A stretch of 42,302 nucleotides of DNA from an uncultured Clostridia bacterium (GTDB lineage: Bacteria; Bacillota; Clostridia; Christensenellales; Borkfalkiaceae): positions 1 through 42,302 of the forward strand of contig CALVUL010000029.1 of NCBI GenBank assembly GCA_944363555.1. The letters are read 5' to 3'. Made by a program: the position numbers and the translations under genes. The stretch's first letter is position 1; every line of letters starts with the position of its first letter. Below the pieces are notes generated by a model, which was given only the letters and a program-made list of their open reading frames with translations, did no database searches and was not told the DNA's origin. Of this stretch, positions 1 through 6,943 are shown piece by piece.

Positions 1-53
1 CAAGAATGCCCGCGGCTGCCGGATAAAAACTATTTTTAAAGGAGAAATTTCTT

Positions 54-1001
54 ATGATGGAAATTGAAATGCCGAAAATAGCGGTGGAAGAAAACGAAGA
101 AAGAAGTTATGCGAAGATCGTCGTCGAACCTTTGGAAAAAGGGTTCGGGCTGACCATCGGAAACTGCCTGAGGCGGATCCTTCTGTCCGCTCTTCCCGGC
201 GCGGCGATCACCAACGTGAAGTTCGCCGAGGGCGTGAAACACGAATTCACCGCCATTCCGCACATCAAGGAAGACGTTACCGAGATCATCCTCAATTTAA
301 AATGCATCGCCATCAAGACGGCGAGCATCGATAAAAACTTCAAAAAGAACGTAAAACTCTTCAAGGAAGGGCCCGCGGTGGTTACCGCGCGGGACATCGC
401 CAGCGACGCGGAGATCGAAATCCTCAATCCCGATCAGTACATCTGCACGCTGGATGACGGCGCCGTTCTCGATATGGAACTGACCGTCGGGCGCGGGCGC
501 GGTTACAAAGGCGCGGTATACAACAAGACCGACATCATCGACGACATCCCCATCGACAGCATCTACACCCCCGTCAAGAAGGTGAGTTACAACGTGGAAG
601 CGACCCGCGTGGGGCAAAGCGTCGATTTCGATAAACTCACGCTGGAAGTATGGACCAACGGCGCGTTTTCCGGCAGGGACATCGTGTCGCTTGCGGCGAA
701 GATCATGCAGGAGCACATCGGCATGTTCGTTACGCTCAGCGAGGTGGGCAACATCGGTATTCTCGTGCCGCCCGAAGAGGATAAGAAGATCAAGATTCTG
801 GAAATGACCATCGAGGATATGGATCTTTCCGTGCGTTCTTATAACTGCCTGAAACGGGCGAACATTCACACGGTGGAAGACCTCACCAAAAAGACGGAAG
901 ACGATATGCTGAAAGTCCGCAATCTGGGCAAGAAGTCGTTGGACGAAGTAATTTTCAAATTAGAGAGCTTGGGCTTAAAGCTCAAAGACAAGGAGGACTA
1001 A
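54..1001 (+). CDS. rpoA: DNA-directed RNA polymerase subunit alpha
   Basis: RpoA dimerises to nucleate assembly of the RNA polymerase core; its C-terminal domain binds UP elements and activators. The 315-residue product has the normal family length. The N-terminal dimerisation domain carries the conserved stretch around GLTIGNCLRRILLSALPGAA, and the C-terminal helix-hairpin-helix domain is seen in SVRSYNCLKRANI and NLGKKSLDEV. A GGAGAA Shine-Dalgarno at 41-46 supports the ATG at 54 (a second ATG at 57 is equally plausible). The rplQ gene begins 4 bases after the stop, the order usual for the end of the ribosomal protein operon. The 53 bases before it hold no recognisable gene end. Confidence 0.98.
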   Translation: MMEIEMPKIAVEENEERSYAKIVVEPLEKGFGLTIGNCLRRILLSALPGAAITNVKFAEGVKHEFTAIPHIKEDVTEIILNLKCIAIKTASIDKNFKKNVKLFKEGPAVVTARDIASDAEIEILNPDQYICTLDDGAVLDMELTVGRGRGYKGAVYNKTDIIDDIPIDSIYTPVKKVSYNVEATRVGQSVDFDKLTLEVWTNGAFSGRDIVSLAAKIMQEHIGMFVTLSEVGNIGILVPPEEDKKIKILEMTIEDMDLSVRSYNCLKRANIHTVEDLTKKTEDDMLKVRNLGKKSLDEVIFKLESLGLKLKDKED

Positions 1002-1005
1002 TAAA

Positions 1006-1515
1006 GTGCCAAGGAAATTAGGCGTGAACTCCACGCAGAGATTAGCGTTAATCAAAAATCAGGCGTCTTATCTGCTCTGGTACGGCAAGATCGAAACGAC
1101 GGTTGCCCGCGCCAAAGAAGTAAGAAGTTATGCGGAAAAGATCATCACCCTTGCGATGAATACCTATGAAAACACCGTCGAGGAAAAGGTGGAAGTTACC
1201 GACGCGAAAGGCAAGGTGAGCGTCAAGACCGTCGTGAAGGACGGTTCCAAGAAACTCGCCGCCCGCCGCCGCATCATGGCGAAACTCAACGACTTGCAGG
1301 AAATCAAGGGCGAGAAGGAAAACAGAACGGCGTACAAGGCGAGAACGAAGGACGTCAATCATCCCCTGATCGAAAAGATCTTCAACGAACTTGCGCCCAA
1401 ATATGCCGCGCGTAAGGAAGAAAAGGGTCAGGGCGGCGGTTACACCAGAATCTACAAGCTGGGCGAAAGAAAAGGCGACGCCGCTGAGATGGCTGTCCTC
1501 GAACTGATCGACTGA
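1006..1515 (+). CDS. rplQ: 50S ribosomal protein L17 with internal extension
   Basis: L17 is a component of the large ribosomal subunit. The N-terminus (RKLGVNSTQRLALIKNQ), the KIETTVARAKEVR segment and the C-terminal GGGYTRIYKLGERKGDAAEMA motif are characteristic. The start is a GTG whose AAGGAGG ribosome binding site (990-996) lies inside the end of rpoA, so the two are translationally linked. At 169 residues it is about 40-50 longer than the usual 115-130. The extra material is lysine- and glutamate-rich, roughly residues 52-82 and 100-119, between the two conserved halves. It is the last gene of the operon; a terminator follows directly. Confidence 0.96.
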   Translation: MPRKLGVNSTQRLALIKNQASYLLWYGKIETTVARAKEVRSYAEKIITLAMNTYENTVEEKVEVTDAKGKVSVKTVVKDGSKKLAARRRIMAKLNDLQEIKGEKENRTAYKARTKDVNHPLIEKIFNELAPKYAARKEEKGQGGGYTRIYKLGERKGDAAEMAVLELID

Positions 1516-1521
1516 TCGAAC

Positions 1522-1549
1522 AAAAAGGCGTTTTGAAACGCCTTTTTTT
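1522..1549 (+). terminator. Rho-independent terminator of the rpoA-rplQ operon
   Basis: An AGGCGTT/AACGCCT stem (1526-1532 with 1537-1543) is followed by seven T residues. It lies 7 bases after the rplQ stop codon. Confidence 0.92.
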
Positions 1550-1641
1550 GTATGCAGCCGCAAAAATGCGGCATTTATAAAACGAATATCTTAAAAAGTC
1601 GAATAAAAGACTTCCGTTGCATAATAAACGAGCGGTGATAT

Positions 1642-1791
1642 ATGGACGATTACGATAAGATGCGCCAAAGCGACGCTTATGACGACGACGGGTTCGAAAT
1701 CGACGAAGCGCCGGAAAGAGAAAAGAGCGAAAAGGAAAAGTATTTCGAATTTTACGACGATATTAAACAAACCCCCAAAGACGACTGGTAA
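1642..1791 (+). CDS. Small acidic protein, unknown, upstream of ABC exporter
   Basis: This is a 49-codon ORF whose product is very rich in Asp, Glu, Lys and Tyr. It begins MDDYDKMRQSDAYDDDGFEI and ends DIKQTPKDDW, with no signal peptide, membrane segment or cysteine. Its stop (1789-1791) lies 3 bases before the ATG of the exporter gene and in the same frame. Read-through would therefore give an N-terminal extension of the exporter. The exporter ATG has no visible Shine-Dalgarno, so the small ORF may serve to deliver ribosomes by coupling. A weak GCGGTGAT sits before its own ATG. I do not recognise the family; it may be a regulatory leader peptide, a microprotein or a chance ORF. Confidence 0.55.
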   Translation: MDDYDKMRQSDAYDDDGFEIDEAPEREKSEKEKYFEFYDDIKQTPKDDW

Positions 1792-1794
1792 TGT

Positions 1795-3513
1795 ATGTGG
1801 AAACTGAGAAGATACCTTAAACATTATATCAAGGAAACCCTCGTCGCCCCGCTGTTTAAATTTTTCGAGGCGTGTTTGGAACTCATCGTGCCCGTGATGA
1901 TGGCGGAAATGATCGACGTGGGCATCAAGAACGGCAACACGGCGTACTGTTATTTTATCGCGGCGGTGCTCGTGGGCTTTGCGGCGCTGGGGCTGGTGTG
2001 CGCGCTCATCGCGCAGTATTACGCGGCGAAGGCGGCGCACGGCTACGGTACGGAACTGCGCTCGGCGATGTACGCGAAGATCAATTCCTTTTCCCACGCG
2101 GAACTCGACAGGCTCGGCATGCCCGCGCTGATCACCCGCATCACGGCGGATATAAACCAGTCGGAAAAGGGCGTGAACCGCTTTCTGCGGCTCTTTCTGC
2201 GCGCGCCTTTCATCGTGGTGGGGGCGCTGGTCGCTTCCCTCATCATCGATTGGAAACTGGGGCTGATTTTCGTGGCGGTAACCGTCGTCATGGGGCTGTT
2301 CGTGTGGCTGATCATGGCGCTGACCATACCGCGCAACAAAACGGTGCAGCGCATGCTGGAGGACATCAACGGGCTCACGCGGGAAAACCTCACGGGGGCG
2401 CGGGTGGTGCGCGCGTTCGCGCGGCAGGAAAAGGAGATCGCCGATTTCAAAAAGAAAAACGAGCGGATGATGAAAATGCAGTCCGCCCTCGGCGTCATTT
2501 CCTCGCTGCTCAATCCCGTAACCTATGTTTTCGTCAACCTCGGCATCGTGTTCGTGCTCGTATTCGGCGGCGGATTCGTCAACGCCGGCACCCTTACGCA
2601 GGGGGAGATCAGCGCGCTCATCAACTATATGTCGCAGATCCTTCTCGCGCTGGTGGTGTTCGCCAATCTCATCGTCGTGGTCGCAAGCGGCAGCGCTTCT
2701 TCCGAAAGGGTGTACGAAGTGCTGCTGATGCATTCCGCCCTCGTCGAGGGGGATAAGGAAAATCCCGAAAAGCCGGATACCGTGTTGGAGTTCAGGAATG
2801 TTTCCTTCGGCTACAACGCCGGCGGCGACAACGCGGTGGAAAATATCAGTTTTACCTTGCAGCGCGGGCAGACGCTCGGCATCATCGGCGGCACGGGGAG
2901 CGGCAAAAGCACCCTCGTCGCCCTTGCGGAACGGTTTTACGACGTCGATTCCGGCGAAGTGCTGGTGGACGGCATGCCCGTGAAGGAATATACGTTTAAA
3001 GCCCTGCGCGGCAAATTCGGGCTGGTGCCGCAAAAAGCCGTGCTCTTCAAGGGTACGGTGAGGAGCAACGTGCAGTGGGGCAGGGAAAACGCCACGGACG
3101 AAGAGATCGAAGCCGCCCTCGGCGTGGCGCAGCTGGGCGAGACCCTCGCCGGCTGGGAGGAGGGATTGGATAAGGCGATCGAACAGGGGGGCAGGAATCT
3201 TTCCGGAGGGCAGCGGCAGCGCATGACCATCGCCCGCGCGGTGGTGGGCGAGCCCGAGATCCTCGTGCTGGACGACAGCGCCTCCGCCCTCGATTACGCC
3301 ACCGATTACCGGCTGCGCAAGGCGATTAAAGAGCAGTGCAAATCGACGGTCATCGTCATTTCCCAACGGGCGAGCGCCATCAAAAACGCCGATAAGATCC
3401 TCGTGCTGGACGACGGCAGGATCGTAGGCGAAGGCACGCACGACGCGCTTTTGAAAGGATGCGAAGTGTATAAAGAGATCTGCGCGTCGCAGCTGGAAGG
3501 AGGTGCGAAATGA
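1795..3513 (+). CDS. ABC exporter half-transporter, degenerate ATPase subunit
   Basis: This is a type IV (exporter-type) ABC protein of 572 residues: an N-terminal six-helix membrane domain (about 1-320) and a C-terminal ATPase. Walker A is GGTGSGKST at 365-373 and the signature is an intact LSGGQ at 469-473. The Walker B region ILVLDDSASALD has Asp494 where the catalytic Glu is expected. The switch His is Gln524 (ISQRAS). Such changes mark the degenerate-site partner of heterodimeric exporters such as LmrCD or BmrCD. It overlaps the next gene by four bases (ATGA), so the two probably form one transporter. The substrate (drug, lipid or peptide) cannot be told; no peptidase domain is present. 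Confidence 0.93.
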   Translation: MWKLRRYLKHYIKETLVAPLFKFFEACLELIVPVMMAEMIDVGIKNGNTAYCYFIAAVLVGFAALGLVCALIAQYYAAKAAHGYGTELRSAMYAKINSFSHAELDRLGMPALITRITADINQSEKGVNRFLRLFLRAPFIVVGALVASLIIDWKLGLIFVAVTVVMGLFVWLIMALTIPRNKTVQRMLEDINGLTRENLTGARVVRAFARQEKEIADFKKKNERMMKMQSALGVISSLLNPVTYVFVNLGIVFVLVFGGGFVNAGTLTQGEISALINYMSQILLALVVFANLIVVVASGSASSERVYEVLLMHSALVEGDKENPEKPDTVLEFRNVSFGYNAGGDNAVENISFTLQRGQTLGIIGGTGSGKSTLVALAERFYDVDSGEVLVDGMPVKEYTFKALRGKFGLVPQKAVLFKGTVRSNVQWGRENATDEEIEAALGVAQLGETLAGWEEGLDKAIEQGGRNLSGGQRQRMTIARAVVGEPEILVLDDSASALDYATDYRLRKAIKEQCKSTVIVISQRASAIKNADKILVLDDGRIVGEGTHDALLKGCEVYKEICASQLEGGAK

Positions 3514-5264
3514 AGGGAAAGGCTTTGGATCTCGGGATGCTGAAACGGCTTTACGCCTTCATCCGCCCGAACCGTAAATATTTGTTTTTGAGTTTGTTCT
3601 GCTCCCTGATCAGCGTGCTCGCCTCTCTGCTTGCCACCGTTCTGGCGGGGGAGGGCGTGGACTGCATCGTCGGGGCGGGCAACGTCGATTTCAAACGGCT
3701 GGGGCTGATCGCCGCCGCCATCGGCGTCGTCGTGGCGGTCATTTTCGTCAGCGAATGGCTGCAAAACATCTTTATCCAGAAACTCGCTTACAAGACGGTG
3801 CGCAATATCCGCAACGATTCCATGGAAACGCTGCAGAACGCCCCGCTTTCGTATATCGATTCCCGCGATAAGGGGGATATTTTAAGCCGCGTCATCACCG
3901 ACGTTACGGAAATTTCCGACGGGCTGCTGCTGGGATTTACGCAACTTTTCAACGGGGTGGTAACCATCGCGGCGACCCTTGTCATCATGCTGGTGCTGCG
4001 GTGGGAGATCGCGCTCGTGGTGGGGATCTTTACGCCGCTGTCGCTGCTGATCGCCAATTACGTGGCGAAGCATTCCGCGGCGGAATTCAAAAAACAGGCG
4101 GTAAAACGCGGGGAAATGACGGCGCTCGTCGACGAAATGGTGGGCAATCAGAAAGTCGTGAAGGCGTTTTTGCAGGAAGAAAACAACACGGAAAAATTTG
4201 AAAAAATCAACGAAGAACTCAAAGAAAGCGGCGTGAAAGCCACGTTCTTTTCCTCGCTGCCCAATCCTTCCACGCGGTTTGTGAACAACATCATCTATAT
4301 CGCCGTGGGGCTCATCGGCGCGCTGATGGTCATCGGCGATCCCGCGGCGTTTACGGTGGGCACGCTGACGGCTTTTCTGATGTATGCGGGGAAATACGCA
4401 AAACCTTTCAACGAAATTTCCGGCGTGGTGACGGAATTGCAGAGCGCGTTCACTTCCGCCCGCCGCGTGTTCGAGGTTCTGGACGCCGAACAGGAAGATC
4501 CCGACGCGCCGGACGCGGAAACGCTGCACGCCGAAGGCAGGGTTGAAATCGAGAACGTGCGCTTTTCCTATAACAAGGAAACCGAACTGATCAGGGATCT
4601 GAATCTGCGCGTGGAAAGGGGGGAGCGCGTCGCCATCGTCGGCCCCACGGGGTGCGGCAAAACGACGATCATCAACCTGCTGATGCGCTTTTACGACGTG
4701 GACGGAGGGCGTATCCTCGTGGACGGAAAGAACATCGAAAACGTTACGAGGAACTCTTTGAGAAGTTCCTACGGCATGGTGTTGCAGGAAACGTGGATCA
4801 AACGGGGCACGGTGAAGGAAAACATCGCCTACGGCAGACCGGAGGCGACGGACGAGGAGATCGAGGCGGCGGCGAAAAAAGCCCACGCCCACGGGTTTAT
4901 CCGTCGTTTGCCGCAGGGGTACGACACCGTTATCGGGGAGGATGCCGGCGGCATTTCCGAAGGGCAGAAACAACTTTTGTGCATCGCGCGCATCATGCTC
5001 GATCTGCCGAATATGCTGATTCTGGACGAGGCGACTTCCTCCATAGACACCCGTACGGAAAGCAAGATCCAGCGCGCGTTCGACGAGATGATGGAGGGCA
5101 GAACGAGTTTCGTGGTGGCGCACAGGCTGTCCACCATCGAAAACGCCGATAAGATCTTGGTGATGAAAGCGGGCAGGATCATCGAACAGGGCGATCATAG
5201 GGAACTTTTGCAAAAGCGCGGTTTTTACTACGAACTTTATAACGCGCAGTTTGCGAAGGTATAA
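3510..5264 (+). CDS. ABC exporter half-transporter, catalytic ATPase subunit
   Basis: This is the second half of the exporter: 584 residues with an N-terminal six-helix membrane domain and a C-terminal ATPase. Walker A is GPTGCGKTT at 378-386. Walker B has the catalytic Glu507 (ILILDEATSS-type) and the switch His538 is present (VVAHRLST). The signature is altered to ISEGQ (482-486). Combined with the preceding subunit this gives one complete and one degenerate nucleotide site, as known for heterodimeric exporters. A GGAGGT ribosome binding site about 7 bases before the ATG lies inside the upstream gene, and the stop and start overlap. A large terminator follows. Confidence 0.93.
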   Translation: MKGKALDLGMLKRLYAFIRPNRKYLFLSLFCSLISVLASLLATVLAGEGVDCIVGAGNVDFKRLGLIAAAIGVVVAVIFVSEWLQNIFIQKLAYKTVRNIRNDSMETLQNAPLSYIDSRDKGDILSRVITDVTEISDGLLLGFTQLFNGVVTIAATLVIMLVLRWEIALVVGIFTPLSLLIANYVAKHSAAEFKKQAVKRGEMTALVDEMVGNQKVVKAFLQEENNTEKFEKINEELKESGVKATFFSSLPNPSTRFVNNIIYIAVGLIGALMVIGDPAAFTVGTLTAFLMYAGKYAKPFNEISGVVTELQSAFTSARRVFEVLDAEQEDPDAPDAETLHAEGRVEIENVRFSYNKETELIRDLNLRVERGERVAIVGPTGCGKTTIINLLMRFYDVDGGRILVDGKNIENVTRNSLRSSYGMVLQETWIKRGTVKENIAYGRPEATDEEIEAAAKKAHAHGFIRRLPQGYDTVIGEDAGGISEGQKQLLCIARIMLDLPNMLILDEATSSIDTRTESKIQRAFDEMMEGRTSFVVAHRLSTIENADKILVMKAGRIIEQGDHRELLQKRGFYYELYNAQFAKV

Positions 5265-5276
5265 CGAGGCAGAAAT

Positions 5277-5360
5277 AAAAAAGGCGCGGCAATCGCCGTA
5301 CGCCCCCCCAAAAAAACTTCCTTCGTTTCGGGGGCGCGGCAATCGCCCGCGCCTTTTTTT
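5277..5360. terminator. Bidirectional terminator with nested direct repeat
   Basis: A run of A and GGCGCGG (5283-5289) pairs with CCGCGCC (5347-5353) followed by seven T. The large loop contains a C-rich arm and a GGGGGCG arm that can pair inside it. The 15-mer GGCGCGGCAATCGCC occurs twice (5283-5297 and 5333-5347). It lies between the convergent exporter and XRE genes and can end transcription from both sides. Confidence 0.8.
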
Positions 5361-5371
5361 ATCGGAAACGG

Positions 5372-5581
5372 TCAATAATCGTTTCTGCCGACGAGCACGT
5401 CTATGGAAACGTCGAAAATATCGGCAAGGCGCCAAAGGGCTTTCATCGTCGGCTCCATGTTTCCTTTTTCCCACATGCTCACGCACTGTTGCGTAACGCC
5501 GGCAAGCGCCGAAAGCTGCGCTTGGGAAAGCCCCTTTTCTTTTCTGAACATCGCAAGATTTTCCGCAAACGTTTTTCCCAT
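5372..5581 (-). CDS. XRE-family small HTH transcriptional regulator
   Basis: This is a 69-residue single-domain Cro/CI-type repressor. The helix-turn-helix reads LSQAQLSALAGVTQQCVSMW, followed by GNMEPTMKALWRLADIFDVS. I take the ATG at 5581 because the domain begins right after it; the frame is open to 5653 but that stretch holds promoter and operator. No Shine-Dalgarno is visible. A TATAAA 7-12 bases before the ATG suggests a very short or absent leader. It is divergent from the zinc-ribbon protein gene, and a perfect ACAAGTATACTTGT palindrome between them is the likely operator. It probably represses the neighbour and itself. Confidence 0.88.
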   Translation of the reverse strand: MGKTFAENLAMFRKEKGLSQAQLSALAGVTQQCVSMWEKGNMEPTMKALWRLADIFDVSIDVLVGRNDY

Positions 5582-5614
5582 ATATATTTTATACAATAAA
5601 ACTTGTGAAAAACA

Positions 5615-5643
5615 TTGACTTACAAGTATACTTGTGATATTAT
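5615..5643 (+). promoter_or_regulatory. Sigma-A-type promoter for the zinc-ribbon gene
   Basis: TTGACT (5615-5620) and TATTAT (5638-5643) are separated by 17 bases. They lie 35 bases before the zinc-ribbon gene start. The spacer is filled by the XRE operator palindrome. Confidence 0.75.
5622..5635. promoter_or_regulatory. Putative XRE operator palindrome
   Basis: ACAAGTATACTTGT is a perfect 14-base palindrome between the -35 and -10 of the plus-strand promoter. The related sites ACTTGTGA (5601-5608) and CTTGTAAG (5659-5666) flank it, giving a three-site pattern in the divergent intergenic region. Binding there would block transcription toward the zinc-ribbon gene and probably toward the regulator. 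The assignment to the adjacent XRE protein is inferred from position. Confidence 0.65.
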
Positions 5644-5677
5644 AAATATACAATTATGCTTGTAAGCGGAGGGAAAT

Positions 5678-6028
5678 ATGAAGATTTGCGAAAATTGCAA
5701 CACAAAAACGGAGGACGGCGCTGCGTTCTGCCCGCACTGCGGCAGCGATAAGTTAAATTTAGTGACGACAAGCCCGCAAGTGGAAACGAAAAGCGAAAAG
5801 ACGAACAATTCCGCTTTGGCGGGATTGATCTTGGGGATCGCGTCCTGCATATTCGGGCTTTTGCTGATCCCGAACATTCTGGCGATCGTATATTCTCGAA
5901 GGGGGCTGAAAAGCAGCGGCGAAAACGGAGGAAAAGGGCTGGCCACGGCGGGGTTTGTGCTCGGTATAATAACGACTTCTTATTGGGGTCTGATGTGGGC
6001 AATCGCATTGCTTATCGCGGTAATTTAA
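5678..6028 (+). CDS. Zinc-ribbon membrane protein, DUF4190-like
   Basis: This is a 116-residue protein. An N-terminal zinc ribbon has two Cys-X2-Cys knuckles (CENC, CPHC). A polar linker (about 25-45) leads to two hydrophobic segments (about 47-70 and 88-116). The second half, with ALAGLILGIASCIFG and GLATAGFVLGII, resembles DUF4190-type two-helix proteins with repeated glycine-rich segments. GGAGGG at 5670-5673 onward supports the ATG. Its function is unknown. Control by the divergent XRE regulator is likely, because the operator sits in its promoter. A long hairpin follows it. Confidence 0.8.
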   Translation: MKICENCNTKTEDGAAFCPHCGSDKLNLVTTSPQVETKSEKTNNSALAGLILGIASCIFGLLLIPNILAIVYSRRGLKSSGENGGKGLATAGFVLGIITTSYWGLMWAIALLIAVI

Positions 6029-6036
6029 ACGGGTTC

Positions 6037-6082
6037 AACGAAACGCGGGGCGCGGTCGAAAGACCGCGCCCCGCGTTTCGTT
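6037..6082. terminator. Perfect 21-bp hairpin between convergent genes
   Basis: A 21-base stem (6037-6057 with 6062-6082) closes on a GAAA tetraloop. It lies between the convergent zinc-ribbon and radical SAM genes. The arms end in AAC/GTT with only a short T run, so termination in both directions is likely but not of the classical U-tract type. Confidence 0.7.
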
Positions 6083-6091
6083 TGCACTGTT

Positions 6092-6943
6092 TCAATAATC
6101 CCATTCGGGGATGTATTTTTCGCCGGAAGACGCCGTTTTTTGCACGAAGATGTTTTCTATCCCCAAAGAAAGCGCGTGATCGAGGGCTTTTTTATATTCC
6201 CGTTTGGTGATTTTCCGCTGCAATTCCGGCAGCGCGCCGATCTTTCCGAAGGGGGTATACTGCGACATCAGCGATAAATACGCCTTGTCTTTCAGCGGCG
6301 CGAACCAGTCTAAGATCTTCAAAGTGTCGCCCACGTTCTGCGGCAGAACGAGGTGGCGCACGATCGTGCCGGAAACCATCATGCCGTCCTCAAAGACGAG
6401 GGGTTTTTCGCACATGATCTCCGCCGCGCGGGAAGCGTAAGCAAAATAGTTTTCCCTGCCGCAGTAGCGTTTCGCCGTTTCGGGGGAAAAAAACTTCACG
6501 TCGGTGAGGTATACGTCGACGTACGGCGCGACGAAACGCAGCGTTTCTTCCGTTTCGTAACCGTGGGTGTTCCACACTACGGGGATATGCGGGCGGTAGA
6601 GGTTTAACGCCTGAACGACGGATCGCGCATAGTGCGTGGGGGTAACGAGGTTGATGTTGTGCGCGCCGCGCCCTTCCAGTTCCGCGAATATGTCCGCAAG
6701 TTCCCGCACGGAGATCTCCTTTCCCCGTTGCGCCCGCGAAACTTCGTAGTTCTGGCAAAACGCGCATCGGAGCGAACAGCCGCAGAAAAAGACCGTGCCG
6801 CTGCCTCTTTTCCCGCTCAGTACCGGCTCTTCGAAGGGGTGGAGGTAGTATTTTGCGATCTTTAACTTGTCGCTTACGCCGCAAACGCCCGCAGACGCGG
6901 ATCTTTCCGCGTTGCAGGCGTTCGGGCAGAGATTGCAGTCCAT
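6092..6943 (-). CDS. Radical SAM protein, PflX-like (COG1313)
   Basis: This is a 283-residue radical S-adenosylmethionine protein. The 4Fe-4S motif CSLRCAFC gives Cys56, Cys60 and Cys63 in Cys-X3-Cys-X2-Cys spacing. An N-terminal cluster of four further cysteines (Cys3, Cys6, Cys10, Cys21) precedes it. The sequence around NINLVTPTHYA and VVWNTHGYE matches the PflX group, which is related to pyruvate formate-lyase activating enzyme but whose substrate is not settled. It is the last gene of the minus-strand TetR/exporter run: its ATG shares one base with the stop codon of the exporter subunit (TAATG), so it is likely translated by coupling. Confidence 0.85.
   Translation of the reverse strand: MDCNLCPNACNAERSASAGVCGVSDKLKIAKYYLHPFEEPVLSGKRGSGTVFFCGCSLRCAFCQNYEVSRAQRGKEISVRELADIFAELEGRGAHNINLVTPTHYARSVVQALNLYRPHIPVVWNTHGYETEETLRFVAPYVDVYLTDVKFFSPETAKRYCGRENYFAYASRAAEIMCEKPLVFEDGMMVSGTIVRHLVLPQNVGDTLKILDWFAPLKDKAYLSLMSQYTPFGKIGALPELQRKITKREYKKALDHALSLGIENIFVQKTASSGEKYIPEWDY

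Noticed and set aside
1-53. End of rpsD or rpsK before rpoA
   Set aside because: All three frames give tails that do not resemble the conserved ends of these proteins, and the stretch is too short to judge.
1591-3441. 616-codon minus-strand ORF opposite the first exporter
   Set aside because: It lies opposite a gene with clear ABC motifs. Its product is rich in His, Arg and Asp with no recognisable domain, as expected from GC-rich antisense frames.
3882-5486. 534-codon minus-strand ORF opposite the second exporter subunit
   Set aside because: It is an antisense shadow that also crosses the terminator and the real XRE gene.
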